Source: Halobacterium sp. R2-5
Lineage (GTDB): Archaea > Halobacteriota > Halobacteria > Halobacteriales > Halobacteriaceae
Length of the DNA: 64,000 nt
Direction: 5' to 3'
NCBI RefSeq assembly: GCF_011734195.1
Contig: NZ_JAANTH010000002.1
Coordinates: forward strand, 868,001-932,000
The notes below the pieces were generated by a model. That model was not told where the DNA came from and ran no database searches. It worked only from the letters and a program-made list of their open reading frames with translations. This document shows positions 24,137 to 32,576 of the stretch, piece after piece. The position numbers and the translations under genes were made by a program. Numbering within the stretch: the stretch's first letter is position 1; each line of letters starts with the position of its first letter.

Positions 24137-27010
24137 TCACCAGAACGCCTTCGTGCGGGCGTACTCGCGCTCGCGTTCGAGGATGTCCCGGTAGAAGTCC
24201 GCCTCGTCCTCGCGGTGGCGGTTGATAACGCGGGCGGCGTTCCGCGGGCCGACGCCGCGCGCGGACAGCGCGACGACGGCCTTCCTGCCGTGGCTCTGGA
24301 CGAGGCTCGCGTTCCGGAACACGCGCTCCGTGCGGTCCTCCTGCTCGTCGTCCTTCTCGCTGGTCTTGACCGCTGTCACGGCGTCGTCGGCCCACGGCGA
24401 CAGCGCGGCGATTCGCGTCGACCCGCAGAGCGGGCACTCCGGCTGGTCGCTGACCCTCCGCACTTTCGTCTCGTGTTCCCAGTCCCGACAGTGCGTGCAG
24501 AACAGCTTCACGCGGTCGTCCCGGATGCGGTCCCGGACCGCCTGCACGACGCTCGCGTCCGCGTTCTCCGGGGTGAGGAGTTCCGTCCCAGAGGACCGCC
24601 CGCCGACGCCGATGGCGGTGCGCTCGCCGACGATGGCGACGTCGAGGTCCCCGGACTGGATGCCGTCGAGCACTTCGCTGGCGCGCTCGACGTCGAGGTC
24701 CGTGTGGAACACCTCGCGGATGGCCTCGTCGTAGACCGGCGTGTCTTCGAGCGCGCCCAGCAGCCGGGAGAGCCCGACGCCGTCCCTGCCTTTCCAGCGC
24801 TTGAGCGCGCCGAACTTCGCGGCGACCTGCGCGAGCGTGAACTTCAGCGTCTCGGACTGCTTGAGGCTGAGCTCCAGCAGCGGCTCGACGTGGTCGGGGT
24901 CCGTATCCCGGAGCAGGTCCACGACGTCGTTCGCGCTGATGCGCGCCGGCACGTCCAGCTCGACGCGGTACGGGCCGACGTCCAGCCCCACGGAGGAGCC
25001 GGTGCGCTGGCCGAGTAGGGCCGACAGCAGCCGGCCGATGGTCTCGTTGGCCTCGTGACCGAGCGCCGCGTTCACGACGATCGTCCGGCCCTCCTGCTCG
25101 ACGACGATGCGATCGTCGCTCGGCACCGGGTTCCCGGAGTCGACGTGGTACTCGACCTGTTCGAGCGCCTCGCTCGCGGTGTAGTCGTCCGTCGGGTAGC
25201 GGCCCGTGAACTCCCGTGCGACGCTCTCACGCAGCGCGTGAGAACTCGACGAGCTCTGCTCGTCGGTGGCCTCGCGGGTCGCGCCGGCCTCGAACTGGTC
25301 GGCGGCGACCTCGCGCATCTCGCCGACTTCCTGTGCGACGTCGTAGGGCACGGGAATCTCCTGACCCGTCCACGACGGCACCTCGCCGGCGGGGTCCTCG
25401 ATGGGGGAGACGTTGACCTCCTCCTCCTCCTCGTCGATGTTCGTGATGCGCCACATCTCGCCGCGCTGGACGAACGTCGCGCCGGGTTCGGCGAAGTTCA
25501 CGACGAAGCGCTCGTCCAGCGTCCCGACCTGCCGGCCCCCGGCCATGTCGTAGACGGCGTACGTCTCCTCGTCGGGAATCATCGAGAGGTTCGCGTAGTA
25601 GTACTGCCACGTCCCCCCGGACTTCGAGAGCGTGTCGTCGTCCTCGTCGACGTACACCACGCGGTTGTTGTGCAGTTCCATCGCGACCTCGCGGAACGTC
25701 TCCTCGTCGAGGTCCCGGAACGGGTACGCTCGCGTCACGATCTGGTAGGCGTGCCGGGCGCTCGTCTCCCCGAAGTCCATCACCACGCCGACGATCTGGT
25801 TCGCGACCGTGTCGAGACTGCCGTGGTGAATCTGCGTGACCTCTACTTCCCCGGCTGCTGCCCGCCGGGCGATGGCGAGCGCCTCGAACGTGTCGTCCGG
25901 GCTGCCCGTGATGACCGTGCCGTGGCTGACCTCGTCGCGGCGGTGGCCGGCGCGCCCGACACGCTGCAAGAGCCGAGCGACCTCCCGCGGCGACGAGTAC
26001 TGCACGACGTGGTCGATGCGGCCCACGTCGATGCCGAGCTCCATCGACGACGTGCAGAGCAGGCCGTCGATTTCTCCGGCTTTGAACCGGTCCTCGACCT
26101 CGATGCGCGCGTCCTTCGACAGCGACCCGTGGTGGACGCCGATGTTCGCGTCCAGTTCCTTGAACCGCGACCCCAGCGCCTCCGCGGTCTGGCGGGTGTT
26201 CACGAAGATCAGCGTGGAGTCGTGCTCGTCGACGATCTCCTGAATAGCGCGCACGTGGCTCGCCATCGACGGCGACGTCATCAGCTCGTTGCTCAGGCGC
26301 TCGTCGCCGTCGGTGACCTCGGGCTCGCGCACCGAGAACTCCACTTTCGACGTGACGTCCACCTCGATGATCTCGCAGCCGCGGCCGCCGGTGAGGAACG
26401 CCCCCACCTCCTTCGGGTCGCCGACCGTCGCCGACAGTCCGATGCGCTGGAAGTCCCCCGCGAGTTCCACGAGTCGCTCCATTCCAATCGAGAGCTGGGC
26501 GCCGCGCTTCGCGCCCGCGAGCTCGTGGACCTCGTCGACGACGACGTGCTCGACGTCCGTGAGACCGTCCCGGAGCTTCTCCCCGGTGAGCATCGCCTGC
26601 AAGGTTTCGGGCGTCGTCACGAGCACGTCCGGCGGGTCGTCGGCCTGCTTCCCGCGCTGGTACTGGGTCGTGTCGCCGTGCCGGACGTCCACGTCGAGGC
26701 CGAGCGTCTCCCCCCACCAGTCGAGGCGCTCGCGCATGTCGCGGTTCAGCGCGCGCAGCGGCGTCACGTACAGCGCCGCGAACCCCTCGGGCGCGCCCTC
26801 TTCGACGATGCTGTTCAGCACCGGGAGCATCGCCGTCTCCGTCTTCCCCGTGCCCGTGGGCGCGACCACGAGCCCGTTCCTGCCGTCCGCGAGCGCGGGA
26901 ATCGCGCGGCGCTGTGGCTCCGTCGGCGTCGTGAACCCGCGCTCGGAGAGCGCCGCCCGCACCTCGCTGCCGAGGTGGGCAAACGCGTCCATCCCCCGCG
27001 TCTCACTCAT
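24137..27010 (-). CDS. lhr: Lhr-type large helicase
   Basis: A 957-residue superfamily-2 helicase. RecA-like domain 1 has Q motif TEPQRRAIPAL, Walker A APTGTGKTE and DEVH box VVVDEVHEL; domain 2 has LQRVGRAGHRRDE (motif VI). The Lhr core winged-helix and beta-barrel domains follow. The C-terminus has a Cys4 zinc ribbon (CTHC...CPLC). Lhr enzymes translocate 3' to 5' and act in DNA repair. Residues about 582-594 come from a palindromic in-frame insertion (25225-25265) rich in Ser. It is downstream of rpa1-rpap-rpe, a gene context pointing to replication and repair. Confidence 0.95.
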   Translation of the reverse strand: MSETRGMDAFAHLGSEVRAALSERGFTTPTEPQRRAIPALADGRNGLVVAPTGTGKTETAMLPVLNSIVEEGAPEGFAALYVTPLRALNRDMRERLDWWGETLGLDVDVRHGDTTQYQRGKQADDPPDVLVTTPETLQAMLTGEKLRDGLTDVEHVVVDEVHELAGAKRGAQLSIGMERLVELAGDFQRIGLSATVGDPKEVGAFLTGGRGCEIIEVDVTSKVEFSVREPEVTDGDERLSNELMTSPSMASHVRAIQEIVDEHDSTLIFVNTRQTAEALGSRFKELDANIGVHHGSLSKDARIEVEDRFKAGEIDGLLCTSSMELGIDVGRIDHVVQYSSPREVARLLQRVGRAGHRRDEVSHGTVITGSPDDTFEALAIARRAAAGEVEVTQIHHGSLDTVANQIVGVVMDFGETSARHAYQIVTRAYPFRDLDEETFREVAMELHNNRVVYVDEDDDTLSKSGGTWQYYYANLSMIPDEETYAVYDMAGGRQVGTLDERFVVNFAEPGATFVQRGEMWRITNIDEEEEEVNVSPIEDPAGEVPSWTGQEIPVPYDVAQEVGEMREVAADQFEAGATREATDEQSSSSSHALRESVAREFTGRYPTDDYTASEALEQVEYHVDSGNPVPSDDRIVVEQEGRTIVVNAALGHEANETIGRLLSALLGQRTGSSVGLDVGPYRVELDVPARISANDVVDLLRDTDPDHVEPLLELSLKQSETLKFTLAQVAAKFGALKRWKGRDGVGLSRLLGALEDTPVYDEAIREVFHTDLDVERASEVLDGIQSGDLDVAIVGERTAIGVGGRSSGTELLTPENADASVVQAVRDRIRDDRVKLFCTHCRDWEHETKVRRVSDQPECPLCGSTRIAALSPWADDAVTAVKTSEKDDEQEDRTERVFRNASLVQSHGRKAVVALSARGVGPRNAARVINRHREDEADFYRDILEREREYARTKAFW
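25225..25265 (-). repeat. In-frame two-hairpin palindromic element, second type, in lhr
   Basis: Two adjacent perfect hairpins with 8-bp stems and 3-base loops: TCTCACGC-AGC-GCGTGAGA (25225-25243) and CGACGAGC-TCT-GCTCGTCG (25247-25265), three bases apart. In the coding direction the sequence gives DEQSSSSSHALRE inside the helicase. The architecture matches the elements in rsm22 and rpap although the sequence differs. Confidence 0.65.
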
Positions 27011-27080
27011 CCTCTCGACGTAGGCCCGCGACCCGAATAAGCACGTTGCCGGGAGAAGTCGCCGCCCGGAACGCGACCGT

Positions 27081-27830
27081 TCAGACGTCGCTGTACCGCC
27101 CGAGCCGCGTCCCGTCGAGCAGGTAGAGTTCGGCGTCCGGACACGCCTCGGGGAGGAACGGCGCGAGGAATCCCTGCCCCTCGACGTTCACCCACGTCCC
27201 CCCGGAGAGGTCGTTGAACGCCGGGAACACCGCGAGGTCTCCCCTCACGTCCAGCTCCTCACCGTGATACTTCTCGAACGGCGCGGCGTCCAGCGGGCCG
27301 CGCAGCCACGCGCGCTCGACGCGCGCCCCGCCGACTTCGTCCTCCAGCCGGACTGTCGGATGCTCGTGACCCACGCAAATCGTCTCCGCTTCCAGCACAT
27401 CGGGCGCGGGCCACGTGTGGCCGTGCGCGAACCCCACGTCGCCGATGCGCGCGCCCTCCGGCGGCGTCGCGTCGACGTCGAACTCGTCGGCGAGCCCGCC
27501 GTCGTGGTTTCCCACCACGAGCGTCACGGGCACGTCGAGCGCGTCGAACAGCGCCGCGAGTTCGTCGTGCTCGTTGCCCTCCGGCGTGCCGATGGCGTGC
27601 CCGAGGTCCCCGAGGAAGATGACGCGGTCCGCCCGCGTCTCCCGGACGAGGTCGAGCGCGCGCTCGCGGCGCGCGTCCGCGCGACTCTGGACTTCCAGCC
27701 CCTCGCGGCGCAGCGACCGCTCGATGCCCGCGTGGTAGTCCGCCACGACGAGCGCGTGTTCGTCGCCGCTCCCGCCGGAAATATCGGCGACCGCGGCGGG
27801 CTCGTCGAGCACCGGCTCGACCAGCGCCAT
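27081..27830 (-). CDS. rpe: Calcineurin-like metallophosphoesterase, RPA-operon type
   Basis: A 249-residue two-metal phosphoesterase. Ligand motifs are VVADYHAGIE (D-x-H), VIFLGDLGHA (GD), VVGNHDGG (GNHD), and later AHGHTWPA and CVGHEHPT. It lies directly after the RPA-associated protein gene, one base between stop and ATG, and before lhr. In haloarchaea a phosphoesterase gene of this kind (rpe) is linked to rpa1 and rpap1. Bacterial homologues also pair with Lhr-type helicases. The natural substrate is unknown. Confidence 0.88.
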   Translation of the reverse strand: MALVEPVLDEPAAVADISGGSGDEHALVVADYHAGIERSLRREGLEVQSRADARRERALDLVRETRADRVIFLGDLGHAIGTPEGNEHDELAALFDALDVPVTLVVGNHDGGLADEFDVDATPPEGARIGDVGFAHGHTWPAPDVLEAETICVGHEHPTVRLEDEVGGARVERAWLRGPLDAAPFEKYHGEELDVRGDLAVFPAFNDLSGGTWVNVEGQGFLAPFLPEACPDAELYLLDGTRLGRYSDV

Positions 27831-29489
27831 CTAGATGGCTTTCAGGTGGTCGTCGCCGGACTCGTAGCAGCGCCCGCTCATCAGCGCCTCCTGGATGGCG
27901 TCCTCGATCTCGCCCTCGTCGGCGTCGCGTTCGTCGGCCGCCGTCGCGACGACGTTCTCGCGGAGCGCGCCGTCGCCGTCGTCGAGCTCGTCCATCAGCT
28001 CCACGACGTAGTCCTCGAGGTCGAGGTCCATCGACGCGGCCTCTGAGTCCTCGCTGTCCGACTCGGGCTCGTCGTACTCCTCGGCCGTGAAGTCGTCGAG
28101 GTCGTCGGCGTCCTCGTCCTGGGCCTCGTCGAACGCCTCGTCCTCGGCGTCGAAGTCCCCAAGGTCGTCACCGGCTTCGGATTCGGAGTCCGCAGCAGGC
28201 TCTTCGTCCGGTTCGGGCGCGTCGATGTCCGACTCGCCCGCGTCCGGCACTTCCGAGCCCGTGGAGAAGCCGACGTCGTAGTTCTCCTTGACCTCCTCGC
28301 GCTCCTCCTCGGAGAGCTCGTACATCTCGCCGTCGCCGGCCGCCTCTTCGCCCTCCGGTGCGGCCTCCGCGGCCACTTCGTCGGGTTCGGGGGTCTCCGC
28401 CGCCGGACCGGGTTCGGTCTCCGTCTCCGCCTCGGATTCGGACCCTCCGGTCTCGGACTCGGTTTCCGCTCCTGTTCCCGCGGACTCGTCGCCGAATCCC
28501 TGCGCTTCGGGTTCGTTCAGCTCCTCGTCGTCAGCGGCGGGCGAGTCGGGCTGCTCGGCGCCGAACCCCTCTGCCTCGGGCTCCGTGGCCGGCTCGGGTT
28601 CGCTCTCAGCAGCTGATTCCGCTTCGGCTTCCGCTTCGAGGTCGTCCTCCAGGTCGGCTTCGTCGCCCGCCGGTTCCTCGGGGGACTCGATCTCGACGTC
28701 CTCAGACCGCTCTGCGTTCTGATGGGTTGCGGAAGACGACTGCGTCGTCTTCCGAACGCCGAGGTCGGTCGCGAAGTCGAGGGGCGCGTCGCCCTCGTCG
28801 GTCGGGGCGACGGAGAGCTCGCCGACCTCGTCGCGCTCGCCGGCGACGACGCGCGCGGCGTCCAGCGCGAGTTCGCGTACCGCGTCGAGGTACGCCGGCG
28901 TCGTGCCGTAGTGGTCGAGCGCGAGCGGGATGCCCGCAGCGAGTCCGGGCTGGACGCCCCCGCGTTCGAGCACCTCGCGGAGGGTGTCGCCGCGCTCGAC
29001 GCGCTCGTGGGCGGCCGCCATCGTCGCCACGCGGTCGACGGTCTGCTCGGCGGTCGACACCACCCAGCGGTCGCGGGTCTCGGCGTCCACCTCGCTGACC
29101 TCCTCCGGGCGAATCGACGTGTAGACGACGTCCGCGTCGTCCGGCTGGAACGTTCGGGCCTTCCCCGTCACCGCGACGAACGACGGCGTGTCCGCGGATT
29201 CGAGCGCCGCCAGCGCCTCCGGCTGGTACTGGCCGGCGTAGACGACGAACGCGCCCGTCGGGTCGACGACGCGCGCCCGCACCACGTCCTCGCTGACCTG
29301 CTCGACCTCCGTGAGCACGCCCACGACGAACACGCGGTTGACGCGCGCGCCGGTCGGCGTCACCACGTAGTTCGGCGCGCGTTCCTCGTCGCTCTCCGCG
29401 TAGCTGTAGTCCGCGTCCTCGAACTCCGCCGCGAACAGTCGGTAGGCGACCTCGCGGCGGTTGACCTCCTCGGAGTCGGACGAACTCAT
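27831..29489 (-). CDS. rpap1: RPA-associated protein (RPAP) with long acidic C-terminus
   Basis: A 552-residue protein. The N-terminal 230 or so residues are the COG3390 RPAP domain, with an OB-like region (VNRVFVVGVLTEVEQVSEDV, VYAGQYQPEALAAL) that works with RPA in haloarchaeal DNA metabolism. A palindromic cassette encodes residues about 245-263 (RKTTQSSSATHQNAERS). Then follows a roughly 220-residue low-complexity Glu/Asp/Ser/Pro tail and a conserved C-terminal segment (MDLDLEDYVVELMDELDD...GRCYESGDDHLKAI). The start overlaps the rpa1 stop by ATGA, so the pair is translationally coupled. Confidence 0.9.
   Translation of the reverse strand: MSSSDSEEVNRREVAYRLFAAEFEDADYSYAESDEERAPNYVVTPTGARVNRVFVVGVLTEVEQVSEDVVRARVVDPTGAFVVYAGQYQPEALAALESADTPSFVAVTGKARTFQPDDADVVYTSIRPEEVSEVDAETRDRWVVSTAEQTVDRVATMAAAHERVERGDTLREVLERGGVQPGLAAGIPLALDHYGTTPAYLDAVRELALDAARVVAGERDEVGELSVAPTDEGDAPLDFATDLGVRKTTQSSSATHQNAERSEDVEIESPEEPAGDEADLEDDLEAEAEAESAAESEPEPATEPEAEGFGAEQPDSPAADDEELNEPEAQGFGDESAGTGAETESETGGSESEAETETEPGPAAETPEPDEVAAEAAPEGEEAAGDGEMYELSEEEREEVKENYDVGFSTGSEVPDAGESDIDAPEPDEEPAADSESEAGDDLGDFDAEDEAFDEAQDEDADDLDDFTAEEYDEPESDSEDSEAASMDLDLEDYVVELMDELDDGDGALRENVVATAADERDADEGEIEDAIQEALMSGRCYESGDDHLKAI
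28701..28757 (-). repeat. In-frame two-hairpin palindromic element, copy 2
   Basis: Hairpin 1 (28703-28721) has the CAGACCGC-TCT-GCGTTCTG form with one mismatch; hairpin 2 (28730-28754) is a perfect 11-bp stem with TGC loop. The spacer is 8 bases, as in copy 1. The longer stem differs from copy 1 by a paired G-C to A-T change that preserves pairing. It encodes VRKTTQSSSATHQNAERSED in the RPA-associated protein. Confidence 0.82.
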
Positions 29490-30754
29490 GCGTCCACCTC
29501 CGCGAGGAAGGCCTGCGCACGCTCGGCGGGGTCGTCGCCGGACTCGCGGAACTCGGTCGTTTCGAGGTTCGCGCCGTAGTCGTCCACGGAGAGGTGGCCG
29601 CGGACCGTGTACTCCGCGCCCACGAGCGCCTCCGCGATGGTGTCCGCGACGACCTCCTGGTCCATCGCGTCCCGCGCCTGCTGGCGCGCGTCCTCGATGC
29701 CGCCGCCGTACACTTCCTCGGTGAGGTCGCGGTCGAGGATGACCGTGACGGTGTCCGTGCCGTCGTCGAGAATCGCCTTCACGCGCAGGTCGTCCTCGCC
29801 CTCGACGTCGCCGTGCTGGCGGCACTGCCCCTTCTGGACGACGCGCCCGCACTCGGGGCAGCGCTGGATGAGCCCGGAGCCGTCCCGGACCTCGATGACG
29901 TTCCCGACGAGCTCGACGTCGTACGCGCCGCCGCGCTCGACGGCCTCCCGAATCGCCATCCGCGTCGGCCCGCCGACCTCCACGGGCTCGTCGAGGCTCG
30001 CGACCGTCGAGAACTCCGAGACGTTCACCGACGGCACGCCGCGGAACTCGCGGACGTAGACGTCTTCGAGTCGGACGGACGCGCCCTCCGCGAGTTCGGC
30101 GTGGGGGTCCCAGTCCGTGAACGGGAGGCGCGCGCTCTCGTCGCCGAGCACGCCGCTCAGAATCTCGGTCTCGCCGTCCCGGCCGTCGATGGTCCGGGTC
30201 TCGACCTCGGTCACGCGCACCTCGACGTTCCGCCCCCGGTCGCCCGGCGCGAGGTCGGCGAGGCTGCGGTCGCCGCCCACGTCGTAGGGCACGTCGATGC
30301 CCTCGGCCTCGCTCACGGTGGAAGACTCCCCGAAGTTGAGCTCGGGTTCGCCCTCGTACTCGCGCACGCTCGCGTTCCCGATGGTGACCGTGTCGCCGGG
30401 TTCGAGCCCGAAGTCCTCCCACGCCGTGTACGAGATCTTCCCGGTCTCGTCGGCGAGTTCGCCCTCGCCGATGACGTGGTCGTCGCCCTGGTAGCGAATC
30501 GAGCGCTTCCCCGCGGTCAGCACCTTCGCGGTCACCGTGACGTTCCCCGAGTCGGGGCCGACGTCGGCGATGTCCGCTGCGGTCGGGCCGCCCGAGTCGC
30601 CGCCCGAGTCGTCGCCGTACTTCCGACGGAGGCTGCGTTTGGCCTCCTCGACGGGAACGCTGTACTCCACGAGGTTCTGCAGGTTCTCTTTGACCTCCGC
30701 TTTGTCTACACCGAGGTCGGAGGCGAGCTCCTCGGCGTGTTCGTCGACGTTCAT
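29486..30754 (-). CDS. rpa1: Replication protein A, multi-OB large subunit
   Basis: A 422-residue single-stranded DNA-binding protein with an N-terminal helical domain (about 1-55), then at least three OB folds (VTVTAKVLTAGKRSI, LADLAPGDRGRNVEVRVTEV, YDVELVGNVIEVRDGSG) and a zinc finger CPECGRVVQKGQCRQH near residue 315. This is the layout of haloarchaeal Rpa1 rather than the single-OB Rpa3. It heads the operon rpa1-rpap1-rpe-lhr. ATG at 30754. Confidence 0.92.
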   Translation of the reverse strand: MNVDEHAEELASDLGVDKAEVKENLQNLVEYSVPVEEAKRSLRRKYGDDSGGDSGGPTAADIADVGPDSGNVTVTAKVLTAGKRSIRYQGDDHVIGEGELADETGKISYTAWEDFGLEPGDTVTIGNASVREYEGEPELNFGESSTVSEAEGIDVPYDVGGDRSLADLAPGDRGRNVEVRVTEVETRTIDGRDGETEILSGVLGDESARLPFTDWDPHAELAEGASVRLEDVYVREFRGVPSVNVSEFSTVASLDEPVEVGGPTRMAIREAVERGGAYDVELVGNVIEVRDGSGLIQRCPECGRVVQKGQCRQHGDVEGEDDLRVKAILDDGTDTVTVILDRDLTEEVYGGGIEDARQQARDAMDQEVVADTIAEALVGAEYTVRGHLSVDDYGANLETTEFRESGDDPAERAQAFLAEVDA

Positions 30755-30851
30755 GCGTCTACAACTCGGGCACCCTCCCCTAAAAGGGTTCCCGCGAGCG
30801 GGCGCGCGTGAGAGCGAAACGCGTTTCCCGCGGCCGCCCCGCTTGCCGCGT

Positions 30852-31511
30852 ATGCACGTCGTCGTCAACGCAGCGATGAGCGCGGACGGCAAGCTCTCGA
30901 CGCGCCGCCGCGAGCAGGTCGCGCTCAGCGGCGAGGCGGACTTCGAGCGCGTCGACGCGCTCCGTGCGAGTGTCGACGCCGTGATGGTCGGTGTCGGCAC
31001 CGTCCTCGCGGACAACCCCTCGCTGACCGTCGACGACTCCGACCTCGTCGCCGAGCGCGACGCCCGCGGGAACTCCCCCCAGCCCGCCCGCGTCGTCGCC
31101 GACTCCCACGCCCGCACGCCACCGGGCGCCCGCGTGCTCGACGGCGCCGCCCAGACGTTCGTCCTCGTCGCCGAGGAGGAGCCGGTCGAGCACCGCCAGT
31201 CGCTCGAAGACGCCGGTGCCACCGTCGTCGTCGCGGGCGAAACCCGCGTCGCGCTCCCCGAAGCGTTCGCCGAACTGGAAGCGCACGGCGTCGAAGACCT
31301 CATGGTCGAGGGCGGCGGCGAGCTCATCTTCTCGCTGTTCGCCGACGACCTCGTCGACGAGCTCTCCGTCTTCGTCGCGCCGACCATCATCGGCGGCCGC
31401 GACGCCCCGACGCTCGCGGACGGTGACGGCTTCGTCTCCGAACTCCCCGAACTCGACCTGGTCGGCGTCGAGCGAGTCGACGACGGCGTCCTCCTCGAGT
31501 ACGACTGCTAG
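30852..31511 (+). CDS. arfC: 2,5-diamino-6-(ribosylamino)pyrimidinone 5'-phosphate reductase
   Basis: A 219-residue RibD C-terminal-like reductase, an NADPH-dependent step in archaeal riboflavin and F420 precursor synthesis. The N-terminal MHVVVNAAMSADGKLSTRR binds cofactor and substrate, followed by VGVGTVLADNPSLTV, and the C-terminal half has the MVEGGGELIFSLF motif. It is divergent from rpa1. The start at 30852 is 97 bases from the rpa1 start. Confidence 0.9.
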   Translation: MHVVVNAAMSADGKLSTRRREQVALSGEADFERVDALRASVDAVMVGVGTVLADNPSLTVDDSDLVAERDARGNSPQPARVVADSHARTPPGARVLDGAAQTFVLVAEEEPVEHRQSLEDAGATVVVAGETRVALPEAFAELEAHGVEDLMVEGGGELIFSLFADDLVDELSVFVAPTIIGGRDAPTLADGDGFVSELPELDLVGVERVDDGVLLEYDC

Positions 31512-31605
31512 CCCGGCTCCCTCGGCCGTCTCGACGCCGAAAGCGCTGTGACGCGGCGCGCCCGAAGCAAGAGTGATTTAGGCGGCAGGTGCGGAGACAC
31601 GCGCC

Positions 31606-32121
31606 ATGAGACGCCGCGTCGGGACGAGCCTCTACGCCGGCCTCCTGTTCACGGTGCTCGGCGTCGTCGCGTGGGCGAGCGGCCAGCCGTTCATCTTCCC
31701 GAGCCTCGGCCCCACTGCGTTCGTGCTCGCGTTCGACCGGCGCAGCGAGCGCACGCAGACGTACCGCGTCCTCGCCAGCCACCTCATCGGCGGCGTCGCG
31801 GGGCTGCTGGCGTGGTCGCTGATCGCGACCGGCGCGTCGATAACTGCGACCCCGCCGCCGCTCTCCGTCGAGGGGTTCCGGCTCACCGCGAGCGCGACCG
31901 CCTCCATCGTGCTGACGAGCTGGGCGATGATCGCGACCGACACGATTCACCCGCCGGCCTGCGCGACGACGCTCATCGTCTCGCTCGGCCTGCTGTCGAC
32001 GCCGCTGCGCGTCGCCACTATCGTCGTCAGCGTCGCCATCCTCGTCGCGTTCCACGCCGGCGTCCTGCACGTGTTCAAGCGCATCGTCGGCGACTCCCAC
32101 CCGCTGTATCGGGACGACTGA
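31606..32121 (+). CDS. HPP-family integral membrane protein
   Basis: A 171-residue protein with four hydrophobic helices and the HPP signature IHPPACATTLIVSLG near residue 125. Plant and cyanobacterial relatives move nitrite across membranes; no such role is shown here. SLGPTAFVLAF in helix 2 is also conserved. The start ATG at 31606 is preceded by a TATA-like GATTTAGG about 30 bases upstream. Confidence 0.9.
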   Translation: MRRRVGTSLYAGLLFTVLGVVAWASGQPFIFPSLGPTAFVLAFDRRSERTQTYRVLASHLIGGVAGLLAWSLIATGASITATPPPLSVEGFRLTASATASIVLTSWAMIATDTIHPPACATTLIVSLGLLSTPLRVATIVVSVAILVAFHAGVLHVFKRIVGDSHPLYRDD

Positions 32122-32170
32122 GCGAGCTGCCGCACAGCCGTCCGGTGCCCTGTCTGGGAGACGGCTCCGT

Positions 32171-32187
32171 CGCCGCGAATCGCGGCG
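32171..32187. terminator. Hairpin between convergent genes, candidate terminator
   Basis: A perfect stem CGCCGCG-AAT-CGCGGCG between the HPP gene stop (32121) and the stop of the convergent gene (32248). It lacks a following T-run, so this is only a candidate. Confidence 0.35.
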
Positions 32188-32247
32188 TGCCCGCTGCCGA
32201 CGAACAGCGACGACGTCGAAAAGCGTTCTGCGCGCTGTGGCGAGGGG

Positions 32248-32532
32248 TTAGTGCTGGTGGCCGGTCGCTTCCGCGTACGTCTGCCCGAAGCGCTCCTCGA
32301 ACTGGTCGAGAGTCGCCTGCTCGACGTCCTGGAGCTCCTCGGTGGGCTCGCCCTGGCTGTGGTGGACGAGCGCGTGCGCTCGCTGCGCGAACGCCATCAG
32401 CGCGATGTCGCCGACGACCTGCGCCTCGCTCTCGTCGTCCTCCTCGCTGAAGATTTCGACGAGGCGAGCGGGAATCGTCACTTCGTCGGTGTCTCCGTTC
32501 GGGTCCTCGATGGTGAACGTGGCTTCGTCCAT
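32248..32532 (-). CDS. Small haloarchaeal conserved protein
   Basis: A 94-residue acidic protein with a beta N-terminus (ATFTIEDPNGDTDEVTIPA) and two helices (VGDIALMAFAQRAHALVHHSQG; TLDQFEERFGQTYAEATG), ending GHQH. The two-His C-terminus could be metal-binding. I do not assign a family name. ATG start at 32532, 44 bases from the neighbouring lipoprotein gene on the same strand. Confidence 0.7.
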   Translation of the reverse strand: MDEATFTIEDPNGDTDEVTIPARLVEIFSEEDDESEAQVVGDIALMAFAQRAHALVHHSQGEPTEELQDVEQATLDQFEERFGQTYAEATGHQH

Positions 32533-32576
32533 ACCTCACAGACGGGACCCCGACTAAAAGAGATGTGGAAAGCGGG

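Noticed and set aside
25055-27040. Long plus-strand open frame antisense to lhr
   Set aside because: It is a by-product of high GC content and the absence of stops opposite an acidic gene. Composition is Arg/Val/His-rich and no domain is visible.
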